Of a DNA stretch of 64,000 bases, positions 24,401 to 39,400 are shown piece by piece; the first letter of the stretch is position 1; each line of letters opens with the position of its first letter. The DNA is from Streblospio benedicti. Taxonomy: Eukaryota > Annelida > Polychaeta > Spionida > Spionidae. The stretch spans positions 9,061,272 through 9,125,271 of the forward strand of contig CM032666.1 of NCBI GenBank assembly GCA_019095985.1. The letters run 5' to 3'. The position numbers and the translations under genes are program-made. A model generated the notes under the pieces. That model was given only the letters and a program-made list of their open reading frames with translations. It did not search any database and had not been told where the DNA came from.

Positions 24401-27400
24401 CTGATGATGTGTGTAAACAGTAAACAGAAATACACAATGTGTTCTTCATGTCGTTGGTTCCATTTAATAAAACATATCTGTTGAATTTTTATATTAAAAA
24501 TTTCATTTTTTTTAGACAAGAGGAAACCTTCACCTGTCTTATCATCAATATCAGGCACTTTGCCAGTAGAATACTAAAGCCCTGGTAAAACTTGTATGAA
24601 AAAAGTTGATTTTGAACCCTGCTGTTGTTACACCAGGTCACAACAACTTGTCGCTAAAGAACGTAACATTTACCAGCCCATATTTTGCTCTCGAGTTTTC
24701 CTGTTTATAGGTGCTCAGTCTTTATTATAGAAAGATAAATAAATGAACTGGCAGTAAAGCGATTATGGATGAAGTGCGGCTCGCGTGATTTTATGGCACA
24801 TACTTGTACAGAAGTGCATTGACGACAATCCTAGCACTAGGTAGTAAAAGTATTTTTACGTAGAAAAGCACTTTTATAAAAAAGTTGTTTGAGTACTGTA
24901 AAAATGAAAAGTGCTACTGAAAGATATTGTATAATGTTGTTTTGAAAATGAATTATACTCTTCCTATCTTTATGCAGACTATTATTAGTAGTAGGAATAT
25001 TCATAGAGGTTAGTATACTAGGTTACTCTACTACTTACAATTCAACAAATCAACACACACACTGACGTTGCGGCTTCCATCACGGAGCCTTTGACCTAAG
25101 TCACAATTCTGGAGAAATGACATCACATTGGCACGAGTTGGATATCCGCCGTGTGGAGTTCCTGGCAGAAAGCAGATGGAGAAGGTTCGGGGGGATGGTC
25201 TTGTGACGTCATTTCTCCAGAATTGTCACTTAGGTCAAAGGCTCCGTGATGGAAGCTGCAACGTCAGTGTGTGTGTTGTTTTGTTGAATTGTAAGTAGTA
25301 GAGTAACCTAGTATACTAACCTCTATACTCTTCCTGATGAAAAAGTCTCCCTTTGTTGAAATGTCTGTTATTTTGTTTGAATCATTATCTTTAGTCTCTA
25401 GCTATTGTTCTATATTAAGAATAGCATTGAAAATGATCACAGTAGAACCTCCAATTAAGACCACCTTTCTATGGAGACCACAACTGTAATGGGCCAATTT
25501 TTCACCATTCTGAAATTCCATAAAGAAACAACCACGAACCTCCATAGACCAACTGCGGTATCTATTAAGAACACTTGTGATGCTGCACATTAAACTACCT
25601 GACTAGCTTTTATTGTGACAAATGACAATGCTCTTGACAATATAGGAAATATTCAGCTGACGTGAGTTGCGTGGGAGGCTGAGGGCAGTGCATCATTACC
25701 CGTGGTGGCCTCATCTGTCGAGGGGGGTGGTTTATAGGGATGTGGGAGAAGGGAATCTCACTGAATAAAATGAACAGGATGTGGGAAAACTCTAAAAGTA
25801 CATGTTTACCAGTAAGTAAGTTTATGGGTTATGAAAGTAGAGAATATTTTTAGATGCTCTTAGCAATCCGTATTTGTTGAAATACAGTGAGATATAGGAT
25901 TTATTATGTTTTGGGATATAGGGAAAAATGGCTAAATGCCAGTGTGACGTGGGAACAAAAATTTAAGGCCAAAGAATTCTGGGATATGGGATTTCATTCA
26001 CCCTCAGATATCCCCATCTTTAAGTTTTAATAAGATATTGATCTATTGAAATGACTGAAATATTTGCATATTTGTTTTCAGTATATTCTTTTTATCCGGC
26101 GTATTAATGGGTCAAATCTGACATTACATGTCCTGAAACCTTATAACCACCCAATCTCTTTAACTATAAAGCATTACATGCTCTATACATCGATCTATAC
26201 TGGAGAAACATGGCATGCGTGGAAATCACTGTTCTTTGAGTATCTTCCTGGTACATTTAGACCATTGTTGTCGTTGCGTGACACTTCTGACTTCCTCCAG
26301 CGTATGTTGACCTTCTCTTTAGATACAGTCCAACCTAATGAAGTGGAATTTTAGGGTATCCAGGAGCATCTACTTATCTGAGGGTGAGGATGGCATCATC
26401 CATTGGAAATTTGTGAAATGTTTTGTGCTCTCAGGGATGGGGGTTGATAATCACCCCTCGACCTACCCAGTGGATCCGTTACTGATTCACACTTAAACAG
26501 TACAGTAGAACATCCAATGAAGACACCTTTGAATTAAAATCATTTCTTGTGGTTCACAATTTATCGTTCTTTTTCATGTTATTTCCATTGGTTATCATGA
26601 TCCAGAAGTATCCAATAACCCAGAGAGGGTTATCACCCCTCTTCGAAGAGGGGTGATACCATGGTTATCATGCTTGTACTCAGCCGGACTACTTTTTCAC
26701 ATTTTTTAAAACAGTGCTGTGATTGTTTAGAAAAGAATGGTAAATCCAAAACCGGATTCGTTGTGTGACATGAATTAATTTATCAGGATTCGTTCTTGTG
26801 GCGCATCAGGCTCGCCCTTCGGGCACGCCTTGATACGCCCCAAGAACTCACCTGATAACATAATTCATATTACAAACTCACCCGGTTTTGTCTATGACCT
26901 AGCATTTTGGTGGTCCTTATACAGAGCTTATACTGTATGATCTTTTTATTTTGGATTTTGTAGGTTGAATTTATGGATATCACATATCCATTCAGAGTTT
27001 AGTTTTCACTTACTGAGGTAAGACTACGTTTTTTGTCTTGGCCAGGATTTTAACCTATAAAAATCATAATTTCTGTGATACCAATCACTAAGAACTTAAT
27101 TAAGTAGGCTAATTTGTGATAAAGTATCATGAGAAATAGAACTGTAATATGTCAATCATAGTATTCATTCAAAGTTACAATCACTACACTGCAATGTTTG
27201 ATTACCAAGATTATCATTCAGATCACATTATGAGATGAGCATGTGCTGTGAACCCGTAATTGCAGTGTTATTCTATATTTTCCATATTATGGATGACTTA
27301 TATATCATGATACAAAGAAGCCTTTAGGTACACCATTATTATTATTTACAGTTGATTCTGATTATGTTGGATTTGCAGAGATTTTGAAAAAGATTTGACA

Positions 27401-30400
27401 GTATATTTCTAGACACGAATTTGTATATTATATGAGGGAACGCTAGGGAGAAAGTGGGTCATGGAAATAAGTGGAATATTGTGAATAATTGCGAGGAAAG
27501 GAGTAGGAAAACGGCCTGGTAGTAGGAAAATTATATGAATATAAATATTTGTTATTTGTTGACTCTATACCTATAAAACCTTATACATGTAAACTCCCTT
27601 ATATAAATGAGGCCATAGAGAACATAGGATGAACTTATTATCATTGTCAAAAATTTAAAGATTATTACCCATGAGGGTTAACCATGATAATTCCTTTATC
27701 AAAAGTAATATCCATGACCTACATTTAATTTCATAGAATTTACTACCATCTTGATAATCATCATTTACACCAGGAGTGCAAATCCTTGTCAACAAGAATA
27801 AAACTCCTCATAATTATATTAAAGTGCTTGTTATTCTATCTTGACAGTAAACAAAGGAAAGCCTATGTATAATTGTCTTATGACCCTGATTGTTAATTAG
27901 GAAGATTAGTAAGATTCATATTGATTGTTTATCTTGAATGATGTATACCTGGTAATATATTGAGGAGTGTTGTAGTTATCATCGTAGTTTTATCAGGTCT
28001 GAATAGAAGTAGAGTGCAGCCTGTTCATGTAGACACCTGTATGGTACAGTCCACCTTGTTGTCTTGTTGGACACATTTTGTTTCTCTTGTTCCTTTCATA
28101 CCATATATAAAACGCCTGTGTATAGCAGAAACTCATCTTATGAGGACATTTTTGGTTTCTTTTGAAGTGCCCATGTCAGAAACGTTTGGGATAATTCTTT
28201 AACAGAGAAATAGGTAATTGATTAAAACTATCCCAAATGACCAAGAAGTCCTTCCAGAAGTGACAGTATGCTGTTAAACTTGACTAAAATAGGGTGGAAA
28301 TAAGGATGTTTTAGTAACTATCATATTACATCTCCACTATTGAACTACGAAAGATAGCCTTTGAACACTTTCTAAAGAACTTTTTCCTTACCTATAACAT
28401 CTAATGGAAAAAGTAAAGGAGCAACCAGCAGTAAAATAGATGCGCGCTTGCCTTCTTATTCACCCCATTTTACCTGCAGTTCTCATTCTCAACTCATGCT
28501 GCCTCCTATATAAAGGCAGTGTGTTGCAGACGACAGCAGCTAACTCAAAGCATTGACCTTCGGAAAATACCCCAATGTGGCGACGCACTACTTTTGTCCA
28601 ATGTTATTGTAGTACTACACTGTAGTGGATTCTCTTAGGTTTCGCCCCGTTTTCAGGGAGAATTAACATTTGATGATCTCGAGACCATGATGCAAAATAA
28701 TTATGGTCAACATACTGGTACTACAATGCAAAAAGTTGCATTGCATGGAATAGAAATGACTCGCTTGCAAAGCATTTGATGTCATGCTGCGAGTAGGATA
28801 TGTTTGTTCTGAATAGAAATTGGCCGCGATTTGTTTACCACAAGAAATTGGATAATAAAGCCCCAGACGGAAGCTTGTTTGCTTTCGTATTGCATTCATG
28901 AGCATGAATGAATGAAAAAAATGCAAGTGCATCCAAGACTGGATTATGTATTTTGTGAGACTAGCATGGTTAAAGTAATCAAACATACAATGATTTGTGT
29001 GAAATTGAAACTGTATCATATATGATTTTAGCAAAAACAGTTGCACCAGCTTGTCTGGACTACGATAAGTAAAATCTATGATTGCCTCAACCAAATAATG
29101 TTTGTCTAAAATAGCACTCACATCTAGTAAATTTTGATAACTCAATATCATTTTTAATTGATCAATTTAGGTTTCACGTAACCTGGTTCAACTGTAATTG
29201 ATAATTGGAACATTGATACTTCAATGAAAATTCAATTGAGGTCGCAACTTGAAATTGTGAGCAAAACTGTGATTCGAGTTTGAATTTCAATTTGATAGGC
29301 CTACGTATGATTAATTAAAGTTTATTTTAAAAGAAAAGTATGATTTCCATAACAATTATCAAGTGGTTGTGTGTTTGGATGCAGTTTCAAATCCAAAAAA
29401 ACAAATTGAAATAGCTCCAACTGTTTGTATCTCCACATCAAAAAACAAGCCAAGCATACGTTGTTTCGCAAATGACTGAATTAGAGTGGGGGATATACAG
29501 TAGTACAGATCACACAAGTGGTAGTGGTCTGCTTAGCTTTTGTTGTGTGTTTGTTAGTTAAATAAGCTGACCCGTAGCTACAAGTCTGAAGACCTAAAAT
29601 CTTTAAAAAACCCTTCGAAAATGCACCTCACTGCAAGAGTTGGTGATAAAAATAATGTTTTGCTATGCACCTAAAGAAGAAAATATATCGTCATCAAGAC
29701 CAATCAGCGAATACGCTCTTTTCGTTGGTGACAGAGAAGCATGAACGAGCTGCAAGATGTTTGATGAAATTAATGAACTGTCATTGTACAGCTTTGAAGC
29801 GTAATTCTCTGAGGTGTCATCGGAAATAATGAACATGGCATATGCCACGCAGGATTAATAAGTTTCTCATGCCCATGGTGATGGTTTTTGATGTAATATG
29901 AAAAGTCACCAAGATGTGATGATTTTGCAATTGTTGGCTATTTTGTACAAACTGTTCACATGCCCTTATTGATGCGTTTTTTTTTTTTTGTTGATTAGAA
30001 ACAATTTGAAGAGAACTAGTCAAAATGTGTCTTTTAATATTAAATCGCAACCGTTAGATATCATTTTTACACAAACTCTTGCGATCCATCCGCCAATGAT
30101 CTTTCTACTGATGCAATGCATAGAAACAGAATCAATTCTTGATGATGACATTATCAGTAGATCTACCTTAAATTGTAGCAAATCTTGTTTTATACAAGCT
30201 GTTGAATCATGACATTGTACATGTATGTTGTACAGAAAAGTTAGAGAACAAATGATTCAAAGACACACAACAGCCTATTTGGAACTTTGCTTTGGAGATA
30301 CGGGCAGTTTCATATAACAAATCACTTAGGACGTTCGGTCTACGCTAAGAATATCTGTTTAGGACAAGTAATTTGCATTTTGCTGGACAGTGAAAAACGG

Positions 30401-33400
30401 CCAGAAAAAATCTATTTGGTCAGAAAATTTCATTTTGTCTATCATTTGGCAACCCTGAATGATCTGTTAATTGCTGTCTCCAAATAATGCAATGATTGAC
30501 AGCTCCCCAATTATTTCAAAGTGTTTTCTGGGTAAACAGTGATTTATCCTAAGACAGACCTGGGTGTCCATGAAGTAATGATAGCTGAGATATTGGCAAG
30601 GCACATGAACAGCACTTGTTGCACCTGCCATGAATGCTTTTTTCATGCTAATTAAAGGTCTATTGGGACATCGTTAGACGAAGACATTGATGATACGGAA
30701 ATGACTGAAGGTTTTTAGCCTTGCTAACTAGATGTTCTTCTCAATATTCTGTGGGGGATGTTAAGGTTTGCAAATAAAGATGCAAGGTTTGCGTGCGATT
30801 TTGTCCTTGTTTCAAACTTTCCTAACAGTTTTGTTTATACATTGTTCAAATGGATACCTCTGTATATTGGACAGAGTTCTTACATGGACACCTTTCAATT
30901 CTCTTCTCACATTCCCAATCTCTCCCTCAAGAATCATAATACAGATAAATGGGAAAATTCTATCTTCTTTACGGACATAGCCCACACTTGAGTATATGAC
31001 TATCCAAACACATTTTATCTTGAAAATTTGTTAGATATGGTGATGGGCTTTTACATGAATGTGGATTTGCATTGGAATTTCTATGGTTCAGATTATGATA
31101 TGGTCCAAATATCGGGATGGGCCGTTAATGAGCATGGTTGGATATGGTATCGGGGATCCAAACCATGACCGACCTACCACAAATGGAATAGAATATGACA
31201 TCAGCGTTGACATTAAAACCCTAAACTCATCATGTCATAATAATTACCATGACAATACAATCGTGTGGATACCTCTGTAATGGGCCAAGATTAACTCTAC
31301 GAGGCATGCACAATCCTTCTATATTTGTCATCATTAGGGTAATGAGAGAAAAGTCTGTTGTTGGAGCAGCGCAAATGAAATGTGGTCACTAATTCGTTAC
31401 TCGTGTTGTCGTCGGGGCTACAGTGCTAATCAGTGAGGTAAGCACAGGGCAAGTGCACCGCAACTGGTGTACAGTAGAACCTCTCTGTGAGCATCATCTG
31501 GAGGCTGATGTTAAGTGCTCTCAATAGAGGTGGTCTCCTTATGAAGGTTCATAGTTGTCTGTAAAGGAAGGCTTAGAACAATAAAAAAGGGTCTCATCTT
31601 AGAGGTGATCTAGATAATAGAGGGATAGTCTCAATAGAGAGGTGGTCTTAACTGGAGGTTCTACTGCACAATGCAACCTGCATTAGACTAAATATTTGGT
31701 TGCATGAATTAAACGTTTCCAATTAAAACAAGTATGGAATAAAGATCAAGTGTGTCCTATTTACTGAGCTGTCCACATGGCTGAGGTTTCACTGTAAGCT
31801 GATATAAAATATTGACTGTGATTATATTGAGTTTATTATTGTAGACTCTCCGTAGATAATTGTCATTGGTTGAAGTAACTCATTTAATCTGCTTGTTGTG
31901 TATTCGATGTAATTGATCAGCTTAGTGCTATTATTACATCAACGTGATTCAGTTTAGATTAGGTTGATACCATAAGCTCTATGCAAAGGCCCTTACATAC
32001 CGTTAAGTATTTGTCCACCTCAAATAAGATTTTTATCAAAATTGTGGATTGTGGGCTACTAGAACATTGGCAAACCCAGGTATTTAGAATAAGGGAATCA
32101 CATAAGTCAGGAATCCTATGAAATCTGCATGCACAAAAACATTCAGATGTCTTCGAATTGGATTTTGCTGATTAAGATGTTTTTCTTCACACAGAATTAG
32201 AAATGTTGAATGCAACATCACATTATGTAAAATGGTTTCATGGGAATTCTTCCCTACAAAGTTCAAGCCAATGTCCCATGAACCTTTACAATCTTAACTG
32301 TTTTTTTCGCATCTCCAATGACATCGTAGAAGAGAAAACCAATTATGGAGGCTTGTAAAATGTCACCTGTCTTGTGGAAAAGAAAAAAACAAGTTGAGAA
32401 AAGCAGTTATCTTCTTTACGCAATCACCTTCCTTTTTAGGAGCTAACAACTGCTCATTAAAGGATGGGTATGGAATTCTCAAAAGGAGTTCAAAGCGGAA
32501 TTTTTATAGCCTCATACATATGTGTACCACAACAATGTGATATTTTATGGTTAGATCGTAGAAGTTGGTCACATTTGGGCAATATCTTTGTTCTAGGATA
32601 TAAAATATTAGAATAACGTTATGACTAATGTTTTTTTCCTTATATATGATCATGGAATGTCAAATGATCATGAGATACAATTGTTCTTGTCCCTCTAGTA
32701 ACAAGCTTTTCATTATGTGAATGCACTTTCGTTGTCATTGTGCTCTTGAACTGATAAAAAATAAACCTGTCAGAATTGTCATATAAACTCAAAACCATAT
32801 CAGTCTGTAACTTGGGGACTTCAATACGAATTACGAAAATTTGTATATGTGTAATTGAATGTCCTGAATGTTTGTTTTACCTGGAATTGATTTCTTTGAC
32901 ATAAACAATTTTGTTCTAGGTGCATAGTTGGAGAAGTGTATCCCAAACTCTCATAACTCAAATTTATGGATAATTTGTGCAAATGACCAATGCAATCTCA
33001 CACTGATAACTCAAACGTTTGGAAAATCAGATTTATCACATTCAAGTATGAGTTAAAGGGTCCAGCTATATATTGATGAATTAAGTGTCTAAAGACAACG
33101 TGGGGCAAAAAAGACCTTGAAGCAACACTTTCACACTATCTCTAACCTTTAACTTATCACTCAAACATCAAGTATCAAGGTCAAAGGGGCAACCAAAAGG
33201 CTATAGATAAACATCGGAGTCATCACATTTGTTGTATCTGCACTTGGAGCTGTAAGAAAAGCCCTTTGGTTGAGTATTGTCACATTGGTGCTTTACTTTA
33301 TCAGCAGTGTTTTGCCTCTTCACCAGTTCATTACTGTGTTACTCCATATAGAGTCACCCCAGCAATGATGCACAGTTTGAATGCTTTGTCTTGACATTTG

Positions 33401-36400
33401 ATAAACTTCTCTGATAACTTGATATTTCACGTATCTCGCTTTTTTTTCTTTATTCCATTCAAGTTGACATAACCAGGTCAAACTGTAAATAGATTCAATG
33501 TAGATGTGTACGCAGAAATGTAGCATCTTTATACACAATGACTGCATCAGATGAGCCACGCAGGGTGAAGCATATGTAATCATGTGTAAGCCACATTGAA
33601 ATATAACAGTATGTGGCTGTCCAAAAACCCATACCCATGTAAAGGCCTAGCCATATAAAACTGTTGGGTTTCATCAACATCTGAACTAAGGAAATTCCAA
33701 TGTAAATACATGTACATGTTCATTTAAAAGACCACATTTTAAATTATCTGTTTTTCAACCTGAAAATGCATGGCCGTTCGGATTGTCGCTTACAGTATTG
33801 GGGTTAATATCTAGTGACACAAGTACTCGCGTTACAGGACATTACTCGACGTTGCTGCGTTGATTACGGAGTATTTGACAGAAATCATGGCGAAGTCAAG
33901 TCGATCATGTAATGTGAGTAGTTGTGTCGCTAAATATTCCTATACCTAGAAACTGCAATGATAAAGCTGCTAACTTGGTATTATATGTATCTTAGAGATG
34001 GGACTTCAATCCTTGAAAAGTAGAAGTTTATGAGAGTGAAAGAACTGTCACTCATTTACCAAGTACAAATCTATGATCTAAAAAAATGACTATGAAAATT
34101 TATTTGAAAACCATGAATGAATATTGCTAATGCAGAACATAACATGAAAAATCCGTGAATAGATGACAACTTAGCAGGCAGACGGAAGCAATTTTTAGTC
34201 TGTTGAACTTACGTGGCAGGAGCAAAAACCATGGATCTGGTTTCCATGGAAAATGATTAAAGAACATGACCGTGTGATTTTGAACATGTTTGGCTAAAGA
34301 ATAAAGAATCTGCCTCCACCGAGCTGGCTAACTCTTTCAATATGCTGAGCCGCTTCCGAGACATTGTCACCGAGGTGATTGAAGTGAGTCGCGGTAAGTT
34401 TCTCTCACGACTTTTTGCTTTTGCTTGTGCAACTTTAGTGGACAGAAGATATAAGCTAGCATTCTATGTAGCCCTGTATATTCTATGTAGAAAGTGTTGT
34501 ATCTCTGTATATAATATGAACAACTGTATATATATTGCTTGACAGATCGGTGAGAATAGAATCTTATAATCTTATAAATTTTTAAGACATTTGAAAAGTT
34601 CCCTGTGGTAAAAATCATGTGTGTCAACGAACACACTCTAAAATGTGACCATGTCTCAGTGTCAGTATTTTAGCATTGGTTGAAATGCTTCTTATCTGTG
34701 TTACGTATAGTACGGTGCTTAGTTACTCAAGTTCTAAGTTATATGGTACAAGACTTTGTGGCTACTATATCAAGCTCTACGAATAACACCCATATGCAGA
34801 CCCTCGTTATGGATTCAATCGAATGTACATCTCTTGCCTTCATTAGCTCCCATCACACGATATCAGCTGACGATATCAATAGCACGAGGTTTCTAACCAA
34901 CAGCAAAAATATTGACGAGCCTGCATAATTAAGGGCCACAGTCTAGTATTTTTTATTCTTTTGCCATTCATTGCATTGTTACCACTAACTACTACTATAC
35001 AGAGGCCCATATTTATGTAACCGTCTGTTCCAAACAATAAGCTCATCAAATACCTGGACCATGGTAATACACATACTATTAGGTTATTATATGAGTAGAG
35101 ATGAGTGTGCAGTTCTGTTAAAGTCCACATGTCTTCTTGTATAATCACCTTTTTCTCTTACATTTATTTATCCTTTTTGGGCTTAGGAGATCAAGATAAT
35201 ATAACTTGAATGTTGCATTGTGCAATGGTGCATTGTGTGTCCATATAAGTTGTACCATTATGCCAGTGCTGTGAACAGACTCTTTAGATCACATAAATCA
35301 GGAATGCACAGATTTCCTTTCAGTATTTCATAGTATCTACTCAACATGGCAGGCGTGTGAATTATTAATGTCCAATTGTACGATTGGGCGATATATGATA
35401 AGATGCATGTTATGCCCATGGAATTCATCTGCTACATATACTTGTATTCACAGGAATCATGAAAAATTTTGTTTTTGAAGTAGGAATAAATCAAATATAT
35501 CCACAAATTTTCACTTATTAGACCTGAATTACTTTTTTGGGCTGGTTACTAAATACATCACTTAAATTATATGTTCTAGAGATATCTATTATATTTGGTA
35601 GTAATAGGTGTATTTGATTTAACGCCCCTGTTACCAAAAATATACAAAAATATATTTTATGTTCTAAGAAGCATATGAGAATTGTACAGTTAGTTCCCCA
35701 GTGTATAAAGTTCCCAATGGTTCCTGGTCTATCGTATAGAATCTCTTCAAAATTATGTATTCAAATGAAGAAGGATTGACCGCATTGAAAAGCCATTGGC
35801 AGAATAGATATTACGGGATCTTGAATCTCACAGAATGAACTGATCATTAAGAATTCAACGACATGCTTTAGGGTGATTGATCAGTTGTAGTTGAATCGCC
35901 AGTTACCAATCCGGATGAACTTAAGTTGTACACGCATTGTACAAAAGCTCATCTTTAATCCATCTTCACACAAACTATGCAAATCTTCATGCAAGATTGC
36001 TTTAATTGGTCTTTTGTATGTGTAACCATTTCACGCATCATCCAACGTGTCTTCAAAATGAAGTCTTTTGTCTAAATGGATCAAACCTCATGGTTCAGTC
36101 GGATTTCTCTTCTTCAAACATTGCCACTTGATTGTTTTGTGAATTGCATGACACTTTCAAACCATTGTACAGTAATAGTCTTTATTTTGAAAAGTAAAAT
36201 GACTTGTTTGTGAAAAAGGTCTATATTGTATGAAGGGAAGTTTAAGTTGAATGACCACTCAACAATCCGGATGAGCTTAAGTTGTATCCCCAGTTCATTG
36301 CTTATCTACTGAAGTTTAACCATTGGCTGGGCATTAGTGTGATTTATTAATCTAAAGTGTTGCCACCCACTTTGTTTTGAAATTTACATGATTGGACACC

Positions 36401-39400
36401 TTAAGTTTAATCATCAGTTGCCTAATAGTTTTATTATTCTCTTGAAGAAAACCCAAGTCTGATCTTTCATTATTTATGAATGTGAATCATACAAAAATTT
36501 GCAGAATGAAAGAAGAAAGAAAGGCATATACATGAAGGAAAAATGATTGTTTCAAAATAACATTCTTTCTACAAGCTTTCTGCGATCCCATGACTTTGAT
36601 CACTTCGAAGATAGCTTTCAAACTTAATCCGGTGAAATAATCTTCTAGACCTCCTCGCTATATGTGAATACTAGATAGATGAATCTACATCAGAAGTAAC
36701 CATATTATATGTTTTGCTTTTACTCCTGCAGGAAAACATTGTATTTCTACCTCGTATCAGTAACAAATCAATTGGATAAATGAATCAATCGATCATAGCC
36801 CTTTTGTCTGAAAGCTTATCCTTAATCCTCCTCAACTCAAGTGTTGCAAATCTTCATGCAAGATAATCAAGTATTGGCTGTACTCAATAGGTCGATTACG
36901 GTATAATCTCATTTTTAGGGACACTAGTGAGAGTAAGTCTTGTTTTTTCCACTACAGTTGTGAAACTTTCATAGATAAGAAATAAGTATTTATCATAGTT
37001 TCCTATATAGCCACTTGCAATTTTCTGGTTCTTAAGCCTTTAACACTGTATGTAAAATGCAGCTGTTGATAAAGTCCATATATTTACTATAGATGTCATG
37101 TGACAAAATTTCATCAAAAACATTGAATATTGTAGGCAATCTACCCCGCATTTGAATGATGACTACTGTTTTATGAAAGCATCAAAAGGGTTCCTTTTAC
37201 CTCATGCAGGTGCCTACATAGCAGGTTCCGTGTGAACGTGATTACCTCAATTTCGAGCCACGTGTCCTTGGTTCATGTGTAAATTTAGTCACGATACGTT
37301 AAGACGAGCGATCAAATTCACACAGATTTAGCTGGAATTGTCACTCAACTATCAATTTTACTCACTGACAGTTAGGCTTGTGCGTAGTAATTGTCTTGTT
37401 GTTCTAGTATTGATGTCTTTGCATATTGATATTTGTATAGCTAAATATAATGTGTGTGTATTTTGTACAGTATAACTTACTATTTAGACCACTACAATAG
37501 AGACCACCTCAGTAATTAGATAGATTTTTTGCAGTCCCAAACTTCCATAAGGGGGACTGCAAACCTAAATAAAAAAGACCCGCCGGACCTCTTGAGACCG
37601 TCTCCCAGAAGGTCTTAATATAGGGATATTCTACTTTTCTGGACAAAGGTCATACAGACAAAATCACTTGTTTCATTAGGTGTTTTTGTAATTAATAGAT
37701 CATACATAGTATACTGTCTTTTTTAAAACTTTATAAATGTTTCTGCTTCATAATTAATGTAATTACAATTATACATATATATTTTTTCTTTAATGTATTG
37801 AGCATGTGAACTATGATGAAAATTTATCTCTCAAATGCTCAGATCGTTTTATTTCTGTAGATGATGTCATTTAGAGCTTAGACATATATTGTAAGCTTGA
37901 CTAAACCTCTCAAATATTGACAAGTGTACGTTTTCAATTGTATATCTAAATTAGTTGCAGCAGCTGAAGGGCGTAAAGTTTAATTCTAAGTTATCAGTAA
38001 TAAATACCTGTGAAGGCCCCATAGTCATTAAAGCCCATCAGCAAAAACAAATCGCATGATATATTAACTACATTTTACCAGTATAATGAGATATTGTAAA
38101 TAGACATTTATGTAAAAATCTTGCCCCCTATACTACATTGTCTCGAGATTTTCCCATGAACATTTTCGGTAGCGTATAAAGTAAAAAGTCCAGAAATCCA
38201 TAGATCTGAGTTATCAAACTAGAAGATTAATGGGTGGAACTGTAGTTTTCTCAGTAGAAGACTTGTTCACTTGGAATCCATTTGTCATGATATACTGTAA
38301 CGTGTTGTGCATGACACTCCATCGCAGACAACGGACGTCTCGTTAACAATACACGGATCCATGATTGCTAAGATAAATGTCGTCTGGGAATGCAAATCCA
38401 GCTCATATGATTTGTGTATGAACATACATGACACTAGAGAGTTACCAGCTTGTAGTTTGCAGAAAACTATGTGAGGTTGGGGAAGGGGGTGAGGGTCTTT
38501 TTAACCCATATTTATACAATGTTTTGTAGCCATTTTACAATATGTTACTATTTTGAAATTTCGAAATATTGTATCAGTCAACCTTTTACCAAAATACCAT
38601 GTTCCACACACATCATCCTTTCAAACTTCCTTGATTCTTAAGGAGTTGTGAGAATATGTTGTCAAATTTCCTTATTTTCAAGCCCCCCCAAAAAAAAAAA
38701 AAAAAAAAATCAAGTTCAGTTTTTCAGGCCCCTAATAATGTTTCCATACCCCTGTGGGCCACCATTATAAAGGGTTAAGCCTCCGTATCATAGTTGTCTT
38801 GTTCTGAGTTTCTACTATATATTGGAATTTCAACTATCACGATTTTGATGACTTGAATTTTTGGCGTATCCATTTACTTACTGGTTTGTACATTATAGAT
38901 GATATTACAGCAGTAGAAAACTGTAAATCTCTATTGAGTAGGAATGAATACAAAGTGTCTAAATTGAATTTCCATATATGATTAATTGGTGAACGAAAAG
39001 TACCTAATTCATATGATAAAGTGTCAACAAGATCCTTCTGTGCTGCAAAAAGAGGGAAGAATCGGCTTCCATCTTCTACATGAATAAAGTGTAATATATT
39101 CTTTACAAAGGCTTTGTTAGTGTTCTATTTCGACATGATAATCATATAATCCAAACTATTGCAAATTGAATTATTTCCTGAAAATATCGAATGTCTACTG
39201 ATCAAATTGTATCATTATTTATCTTCAAAACTTCTGTCAACCCAGAAATTTCATAAAAGTCAGGCAAGTGTCTCATTTATCCAGTATAGATTCCTATATG
39301 GCTATATACCATCACTTTAGATTCTGCCATTTTCTCGACTGTCGTTTATACAATACAATACAATATAATACAATACAATACAATGCAATACAATATGAAA

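Noticed and set aside
28663-29151. 162-codon minus-strand open frame
   Set aside because: The longest frame apart from the exons, but with no recognisable domain, no splice or promoter context and AT-rich random-looking composition. A chance frame of this size is plausible in 64 kb.
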